This document shows positions 57,386-64,000 of a stretch of 64,000 nt of DNA, in pieces; position 1 is the stretch's first letter; every line of letters begins with the position of its first letter. The stretch spans positions 23,892,001 to 23,956,000 of the forward strand of contig CM076152.1 in the NCBI GenBank assembly GCA_038025085.1, written 5' to 3'. The stretch is from Tetragonia tetragonoides. Lineage: Eukaryota; Streptophyta; Magnoliopsida; Caryophyllales; Aizoaceae. A model generated the notes under the pieces. That model saw only the letters and a list, made by a program, of their open reading frames with translations, searched no databases and was not told the DNA's origin. The position numbers and the translations under genes were made by a program.

Positions 57386-57520
57386 AAATGACTAGGGTGT
57401 TAAAACACGACTGGGTTTGTTTGCATTTGTGTGAAAGAGATTTAGGTCTTTTGTGTATTAAATGATTTGAACTAGTATGTGTTTACAAGTACAAACAAGC
57501 TTCAACTCAAAATTTTGACT
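57386..57520 (-). repeat. Degenerate - satellite piece, duplicated at 63566
   Basis: The sequence from ACTAGGGTGTTAAAACACG through TATTAAATGATTTGAAC to AAAATTTTGACTTC is an irregular reverse monomer. The same piece lies at 63566-63702, offset 6180, with a few base changes. Confidence 0.82.
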
Positions 57521-57762
57521 TCATTTGGGTGCTTTCTCTTAATATACAACACAAAAGACCTCAATCTCTTTCACCCTAGTTGTAAGAGCTGTTAAAACGC
57601 GTAAATGCATTCAAAAGGTGGAGTTAAAGCTTGCAAATGCTTTGTTTACATTCAATTGAGTTTGAAACTACCCCAGGGATGTTTACAACTACAAACAAGC
57701 TTGAACTCAAGCTTTTGAATGCATTTAAGCGTTTTAAAAGCTCATACGACAAGGGTGAAAGA
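57521..57762. repeat. Short + then - satellite pieces
   Basis: A + piece to about 57632 ends at GGAGTTAAAGCTTGC and joins a D-type - piece (CTACCCCAGGG, CATACGACAAGGG), which ends at GTGAAAGAATGAATGC. Confidence 0.85.
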
Positions 57763-59634
57763 ATGAATGCAAACAAAGCTTGTTAGTACTTGTAAATATC
57801 CTTGGTGTAGTTTCTCACTCAAATGAATGCAAACAAAGCATTTGGGTGCTTTCTCTTAATATACAACACAAAAGACCTCAATCTCTTTCACCCTTGTCAT
57901 ATGAGCTTTTAAAACGCGTAAATGCATTAAAAAGCTTGAGTTGAAGCCTGTTTGTACTTGTAAACATCCTTGGTGTAGTTTCACACTCAAATGAATTTAA
58001 ACAAAGCATTTGCGAGCTTTTTCTTAATATACAACACAAAAGAACTCAATCTCTTTTCGGTTTTAAAACGCGTAAATGCACTCAAAAGCTTGAGTTGAAG
58101 CTTGTTTGTACTTGTAAACATCCTTGGTGTAGATTCTCACTCAAATGAATGCAAACAAAGAATTTGTGTGATTTCTCTTAATATACAACACAAAAGAACT
58201 CAATCTTTTTCACCCTACTTGTATGAGGTTCTAAAACGCGTAAATGCATTCAAAAGCTTGAGTTGAAGCTTGTTTGTACTTGTAAACATTCTTGGTGTAG
58301 TTTCTCACTGAATGAATGCAAACAAAGCATTTGGTTGCTTTCTCTTAATATACAACACAAAAGAACTCAATCTCTTTCACCCTAGTCATATGAGCTTTTA
58401 AAACGCGTAAATGCGTTCAAAAGCTTGAGTTGAAGCTTGTTTGTACTTGTAAACATCCTTGGTGTAGTTTCTCACTCCAATGAATGCAAACAAAGCTTTT
58501 GGGTGCTTTCTCTGAAAATACAACACAAAAGAACTCAATCTCTTTCACCCTAGCCGTAAGATGTTTTAAAACGCGTAAATGCATTCAAAAGGTGGAGTTA
58601 AAGCTTGTTTGTACTTGTAAACATCCTTGGTGTAGTTTCTCACTCAAATGAATGCAAACAAAGCATTTGTGTGATTTCTCTTAATATACAACACAAAAGA
58701 ACTCAATGTCTTTCACCCTAGTTGTAAGAGCTGTTAAAATGCGTAAATGCATACAAAAGGTGGAGTTAAAGCTTGTTTGTGCTTGTAAACATCCTTGGTG
58801 TAGTTTTTCACTCAAATGAATGCAAACAAAGCATTTGGGTGCTTTCTCTTAATATACAACACAAAAGAACTCAATCTCTTTCACCCTAGATGTAAGAGCT
58901 GTTAAAACGCGTAAATGCAATCAAAAGGTGGAGTTAAAGCTTGTTTGTACTTGTAAACATCCTTGGTGTAGTTTCTCACTCAAATGAATGCAAACAAAGC
59001 ATTTGGGTGCTTTCTCTTAATATACAACACAAAAGACATCAATCTCTTTCACCCTAATCGTAAGAGCTGTTAAAACGCGTCAAATACATTCAAAAGCTTG
59101 AGTTGAAGCTTGTTTGTACTTGTAAACATCCTTGGTTAAGTTTCTCACTCAAATGAATGCAAACAAAGCATTTGGGTGCTTTCTCTTAATATACAACACA
59201 AAAGAGCTCAATCTTTTTCACCCTAGTCATATGAGCTTTTAAAACGCGTAAATGCATTCAAAAGCTTGAGTTGAAGCTTGTTTGTACTTGTAAACATTCT
59301 TGGTGTAGTTTCTCAATGAAATGAATGCAAACAAAGCTTTTGGTTGCTTTCTCTTAAAATACAACACAAAAGAACTCAATCTTTTTCACCCTAGTCATAT
59401 GAGCTTTTAAAACGCGTAAATGCATTCAAAAGCTTGAGTTGAAGCTTGTTTGTACTTGTTAACAAAGTGTTTGGATGCTTTCTCTTAATATACAACACAA
59501 AGAACTCAAATCTCTTTCACCCTATTCGTATGAGCTTTTAAAACGCGTAAATGCATTCAAAAGCTTGAGTTGAAGCTTGTTTGTACTTGTAAACATTCTT
59601 GGTGTAGTTTCACACTCAAATGAATGCAAACAAA
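57763..59634 (+). repeat. Satellite array, + block (about 11 monomers)
   Basis: Regular + monomers. A deletion at about 58060 joins CTCTTTTCG to GTTTTAAAACGCG. Near 59458 ACTTGTTAAC joins a GTGTTTGGATGC subfamily monomer. The block ends at CAAACAAATGCATTTACG, a flip to the - strand. No gene is seen. Confidence 0.94.
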
Positions 59635-59852
59635 TGCATTTACGTGTTTTAACAGCTCTTACATCTAGCGTGAAAGAGATTGAGTTCTTTTGTGTTGTAT
59701 ATTAGGAGAAAGCATTTATTTGCATTCATTTGATTGTTTGTACTTGTAAATTCAAAAGGCGAATGCAAACAAAATTAAGAAACTGTTTAAAACGCGTAAA
59801 CATCCTTGGTTAAGTTTCTCACTCAAATGAATGCAAACAAAGCTTTTGGTTG
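59635..59852. other. Complex junction, inverted copy of 14339-14398
   Basis: A - piece (59635-59733), then TTGATTGTTTGTACTTG, TTCAAAAGGCGAATGC, AAAATTAAGAAACTG and a + fragment (59801-59852). The 59704-59792 part is the reverse complement of the junction at 14339. At about 59852 TTTTGGTTG meets TTTTGTATGCATTC, a flip to the - strand. Confidence 0.8.
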
Positions 59853-60431
59853 TTTTGTATGCATTCATTTGAGTGAGAAACTATACCAAGAATGTTTACA
59901 AGTACAAACAAGCTTCAACTGAAGCTTTTTAGTGCATTTAAGCATTTTAAAACCTCATACGACAAGGGTGAAAGAGATTGAGTTCTTTTGTGTTGTATAT
60001 TAAGAGAACGCACCCAAATGTTTTCTTTGCATTCATTTGAGTGAGAAACTACACCAAAGATGTTTATAAGTACAAACAAGCTTAAACTCACGCTTTTGAA
60101 TGCATTTACGCGTTTTAAAAGCTCATATGACTAGGGTGAAAGAGATTGAGTTCTTTAGTGTTGTATTTTCAGAGAAAGCACCTAAAAGCTTTGTTTCCAT
60201 TCATTGGAGTGAGAAACAACACCAAGGATGTTTACAAGTACAAACAAGCTTCAACTCAAGCTTTTGAATGTATTTACGCGTTTTAAAAGCTCATATGACT
60301 AGGGTGAAAGAGATTGAGGTCTTTTGTGTTGTATATTAAGAGAAAGCACCCAAATGCTTTGTTTGCATTCATTTGAGTGAGAAACTACACCAAGGATGTT
60401 TACAAGTACAAACAAGCTTTAACTCCACCTT
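59853..60431 (-). repeat. Satellite, - block (about 3.4 monomers)
   Basis: Regular - monomers. It ends at CTCCACCTTTTAAAACGCG, where the + strand resumes. Confidence 0.92.
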
Positions 60432-61377
60432 TTAAAACGCGTAAATGCTTTCAAAAGCTTGAGTTGAAGCTTGTTTGTACTTGTAAACATCCTTGGTGTA
60501 GTTACTCCCTCAAATGAATGCAAACAAAGCATTTGGGTGCATTCTCTTAATATACAACACAAAAGAACTCAATCTCTTTCACACTAGATGTAAGAGCTGT
60601 TAAAACACGTAAATGCATTCAAAAGGTGGAGTTAAAGCTTGTTTGTACTTGTAAACTTCCTTGGTGTAGTTTCTCACTCAAATGAATGCAAACAAAGCAT
60701 TTGGGTGCTTTCTCTTAATATACAACACAAAAGAACTCAATCTCTTTCACCCTAGATGTAAGAGCTGTTAAAACGCGTAAATGCATTCAAAAGGTGGAGT
60801 TAAAGCTTGTTTGTACTTGTAAACATCCTTGATGTAGTTTCTCACTCAAATGAAAGCAAACAAAGCATTTGGGTGCTTTCTCTTAATATACAACACAAAA
60901 GATCTCAATCTCTTTCACCCTAATCGTAAGAGCTCTTAAAACGCGTAAATACATTCAAAAGCTTGAGTTGCAGCTTGTTTGTACTTGTAAACATCCTTGG
61001 TTAAGTTTCTCACTCAAATGAATGCAAACAAAGCTTTTGGGTGCTTTCTCTTAATATACAACACAAAAGAACTCAATCTTTTTCACCCTTGTCATATGAG
61101 CTTTTAAAACGCGTAAATGCATTCAAAAGCTTGAGTTGAAGCTTGTTTGTACTTGTAAACATTCTTGGTATAGTTTCTCACTGAAATGAATGCAAACAAA
61201 GTTTTTGGGTGCTTTCTCTTAATATACAACACAAAAGAACTCAATCTCTTTCACCCTAGTTGTATGAGGTTTTAAAACGCGTATATGCATTCAAAAGCTT
61301 GAGTTGAAGCTTGTTTGTACTTGTAAACATCCTTGGTTAAGCTTCTCGCTCAAAGGAATGCAAACAAAGCATTTGTA
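60432..61377 (+). repeat. Satellite, + block (about 5.6 monomers)
   Basis: Regular + monomers with alternating GTGGAGTTAAAGC and CTTGAGTTGAAGC variants. Confidence 0.93.
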
Positions 61378-61528
61378 CTCGTAATCAAGCTTTAACTCCA
61401 CCTTTTGAATGCAAACAAAAGCTTTTGGGTGCTTTCTCTGAAAATACAACACAAAAGAACTCAATCTTTTTCACCCTAGATGTAAGAGCTGTTAAAACGC
61501 GTAAATGCATTCAAAAGGTGGATTTAAA
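61378..61528. other. Compound junction, copy of 21587-21735
   Basis: CTCGTAATCAAGC, a 26-bp reverse piece, a + fragment and a flip at TTTAAAGCTT|TGTCTGCATTC, in the same order as at 21587 (offset 39792). Confidence 0.82.
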
Positions 61529-62616
61529 GCTTTGTCTGCATTCATTGGAGTGAGAAACTACACCAAGGATGTTTACAAGTAAAAACAAGCTTCAACTCAA
61601 GCTTTTGAATGTATTTACGCGTTTTAACAGCTCTTACGAGTAGGGTGAAAGAGATTGAGTTCTTTTGTGTTGTATTTTCAGAGAAAGCACCCAAATGCTT
61701 TCTTTAAATTCATTTGAGTGTGAAACTATCCCAAGGATGTTTACAACTACAAACAAGCTTGAACTCAAGCTTTTGAATGCATTTAAGCGTTTTAAAAGCT
61801 CATACGACAAGGGTGAAAGAGATTGAGTTCTTTTGTGTTGTATATTAAGAGAACGCACCCAAATGTTTTCTTTGCATTTATTTGAGTGAGAAACTACACC
61901 AAAGATGTTTACAAGTACCAACAAGCTTCAACTTAATCTTTTGAATGCATATACGCGTTTTAAAACCTCATACGATTAGGGTCAAAGAGATTGAGTTCTT
62001 TTGTGTTGTATATTAAGAGAAAGCACCCAAATGCTTTGTTTGCATTCATTTGAGGTAGAAACTACACCAAGGATGTTTACAAGTACAAACAAGCTTTAAC
62101 TCCACCTTTTGAATGCATTTACGCGTTTTAACAGCTCTTACATCTAGGGTGAAAGAGATTGAGGTCTTTTCTATTGTATGTTAAGAGAAAGCACCCAAAT
62201 GCTTTATTTGCATTCATTTGAGTGAGAAACTACACCAAGGATGTTTACAAGTACAAACAAGCTTCAACTGAAGCTTTTGAATGCATTTACGCGTTTTAAA
62301 AGCGCATACGACTAGGGTGAAAGAGATTGAGTTCTTTTGTGTTGAAAATTAAGAGAAATCACCCAAATGTTTTGTTTGCATTCATTTGAGTGAGAAACTA
62401 CACTATGGATGTTTACAAATACAAACAAGCTTCAGCTTAAGCTTTTGAATGCATTTACTCGTTTTGAATGCATTTACGCATTTTAACAGCTCTTACAACT
62501 AGGGTGAAAGAGATTAAGTTCTTTTGTGTTGTATATTAAGAGAAATCACCCAAATGGTTTGTTTGCATTCATTTGAGTGAGAAACTTAACCAAGGATGTT
62601 TACAAATACAAACAAG
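61529..62616 (-). repeat. Satellite array, - block (about 6.5 monomers)
   Basis: Contains a D/C module with an open frame at 61634-61924. Near 62430-62480 a GCTTCAGCTTAAGC monomer carries the 19-bp duplication, matching the + version at 936-1000. Confidence 0.93.
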
Positions 62617-62930
62617 CCAAATATCATTTGATTTCGGATATACATGGGGGTAAATGCATCCAAATATACAACATTAAATACTTGCGATCCAAATGTTTTG
62701 TTTGCACTTATAAACACCCTTGGTGTAGTTTCACCCTAATCGTAGAAAAAAAAAAACTAGCCCAATGTGATAAAACTACACCAATGTGGCCTTGGAAACT
62801 CAATCACACCTTATAGAGTTTGCATTTGAGTGTAACTACACCAATGTCTTTTTTACGCAATTATTAACTTATAAACTGATACTTTTTAGTGCATACAACT
62901 AGCTGTTAAAACGCGTATATGCGTAAATGC
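62617..62930. mobile_element. 3' end of copia fragment plus its mosaic flank
   Basis: From CCAAATATCATTTGATTTCG onward this follows 56673-56986 at offset 5944, but the conserved coding part of the copia fragment is absent. The left join is satellite ACAAACAAG to CCAAATATC. Only about 35 bases are from the copia side; the rest is the shared mosaic. Strand of the copia-derived part is +. Confidence 0.78.
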
Positions 62931-63566
62931 ATTCAAAAGCCTGAGTTGAAGCTTGTTTGTACTTGTAAACATTCTTGGTGTAGTTTCTCACAGAAATGAA
63001 TGCAAACAAAGCTTTTGGTTGCTTTCTCTTAAAATACAACACAAAAGAACTCAATCTTTTTCACCCTAGTCGTATGAGGTTTTAAAACGCGTAAATGCAT
63101 TCAAAAGCTTGAGTTGAAGGTTGTTTGTACTTGTAAACATCCTAGGTGTAGTTTCTCACTCAAATGAATGCAAACAAAGCATTTGTGTGATTTCTCTTAA
63201 TATACAACACAAAAGAACTCAATCTCTTTCACCCTAGTCGTAAGAGCTGTTAAAACGCGTAAATGCATTCAAAAGGTGGAGTTAAAGCTTGTTTGTACTT
63301 GTAAACATCCTTGGTGTAGTTTCTCACTCAAATGAATGCATACAAAGCATTTGGGTGGTTTCTCTTAATATACAACACAAAAGACCTCAATCTCTTTCGC
63401 CCTAGTCATATGAGCTTTTAAAACGCGTAAATGCATTCAAAAGCTTGAGTTGAAGCCTGTTTGTAGTTGAAGCAATAAAGAGCTGTTAAAATGCTCAAAT
63501 GCAATAAAAAGCTTCAGTTGAAGCTTGTTTGTACTTGTAAACATCCTTGGTGTAGTTTCTCACTCA
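62931..63566 (+). repeat. Satellite, + block with a broken monomer
   Basis: + monomers related to 56986-57385. At 63465 TTTGTAGTTGAAGC joins AATAAAGAGCTG, an irregular deletion, before an AAATGCAATAAAAAGCTTC monomer. Confidence 0.9.
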
Positions 63567-63702
63567 AATGACTAGGGTGTTAAAACACGACTAGGTTTGT
63601 TTGCATTTGTGTGAAAGAGATTGAGGTCTTTTGTGTATTAAATGATTTGAACAAGTATGTGTTTACAAGTACAAACAAGCTTCAACTCAAAATTTTGAAT
63701 TC
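63567..63702 (-). repeat. Degenerate - satellite piece, copy of 57386
   Basis: Second copy of the irregular reverse monomer (GTGTTAAAACACGACTAGG, TATTAAATGATTTGAAC) at offset 6180. Confidence 0.82.
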
Positions 63703-64000
63703 ATTTGGGTGCTTTCTCTTAATATACAACACATTGTTAAAACGCGTATATGCGTAAATGCATTCAAAAGCCTGAGTTGAAGCTTGTTTGTACTTGTAAA
63801 CATTCTTGAAGTAGTTTCTCACAGAAATGAATGCAAACAAAGCTTTTGGTTGCTCTCTCTTAAAATACAACACAAAAGACCTCAATAACTTGCACCCTTG
63901 TCGTATGAGCTTTTAAAACGCCTAAATGCATTCAAAAGCTTGAGTTGAAGCCTGTTTGTAGTTGTAAATATCCTTGGTGTAGTTTCACACTCAAATGAAT
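63703..64000 (+). repeat. Satellite, + block to window end
   Basis: + monomers with a break at about 63733 (ACAACACATTGTTAAAACGCG) and a second TCTCACAGAAATG monomer. The array continues past the window edge. Confidence 0.92.

Noticed and set aside
62577..62816. A 79-codon gene and its relative at 56684-56923
   Set aside because: A chance fusion of satellite, the copia 3' end and diverged mosaic sequence; no domain.
1302..63885. Dozens of short open reading frames (60-108 codons) on both strands
   Set aside because: Apart from the copia fragments and the mosaic flanks beside them, all are translations of the 168-bp satellite; they recur with a 56-residue period and lack domains, consistent starts or codon bias. 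None is listed as a gene.
1..64000. CRISPR-like regular repeats
   Set aside because: The period is 168 bp with no unique spacers; repeat and 'spacer' are both satellite.
1..64000. CENP-B box or telomere repeats
   Set aside because: No CENP-B box-like TTCG....A..CGGG word or runs of TTTAGGG were seen in the monomers.
1..64000. tRNA or rRNA genes
   Set aside because: No cloverleaf-compatible A/B box pairs or rRNA-like words were noticed; every long stretch reads as satellite.
1..64000. AAGCTT...AAGCTT within each monomer as a hairpin terminator or stem-loop RNA
   Set aside because: The stem is only 6 bp around 6 bases with no extension and no T-run; it is simply two palindromes close together.

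Overview
This window is almost entirely one satellite DNA family, and I see no intact gene in it. The monomer is 168 bp: the landmark CTTGG of the GGTGTAGTTTCTCACTC segment falls at 141, 309, 477, 645 and 813, and the same spacing continues to the end with local indels. The consensus is AT-rich (about 35% G+C). Each monomer has a near-invariant ACGCGT, usually one or two AAGCTT palindromes, and a TCTTTCACCCTAG segment. About 380 monomers would fill the window. The window suggests a plant nuclear genome: the monomer length is typical of plant centromeric or pericentromeric satellites, and the only recognisable protein-coding remnant is a broken Ty1/copia polyprotein fragment of plant type. Its wording reminds me of copia elements common in Asteraceae, but that is a weak hunch and I cannot name the species or satellite.

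Layout: I call '+' the orientation that reads GGTGTAGTTTCTCACTC and '-' its reverse complement. The array is not a simple head-to-tail run. It switches strand about 50 times, in blocks from about 30 bp to over 5 kb. Main '+' blocks are 1-2617, 3900-6684, 7025-10638, 10979-13028, 18809-21586, 24262-26175, 31336-32740, 35463-37608, 37843-43055, 44950-47763, 49658-52472, 54446-55606, 57763-59634, 60432-61380 and 62931-63566. Main '-' blocks are 2618-3899, 13029-14338, 15200-18348, 21736-24258, 26200-27273, 28392-31335, 43056-44946, 47764-49654, 55607-56401 and 61529-62616.

Higher-order structure: two large tandem duplications stand out. One has a 3,954-bp period (about 5,060-12,454, just under two copies). 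The other has a 4,708-bp period (41,333-53,028: two full copies and a third with about 2.4 kb deleted). Each unit of the second has about 28 monomers and contains its own inverted segment, so strand switches are copied with the unit. Several strand-switch junctions recur with the same breakpoint at distant sites and on both strands, so the rearranged pieces have themselves been amplified and moved.

Non-satellite material: a copia fragment of about 210 bp at 27,274, a longer version at 56,402-56,705, and its 3' flank again at 62,617-62,930. There is also a 45-bp foreign patch inside the 4.7-kb unit (43,366-43,412 and 48,074-48,120).

Coding potential: because 168 is 3 x 56, a frame open in one monomer stays open in the next in phase. 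Many short reading frames of 60-108 codons arise this way with a 56-residue period. I treat all of them as satellite artefacts and list none as genes. No rRNA, tRNA, CRISPR array, telomere repeat or promoter was seen.
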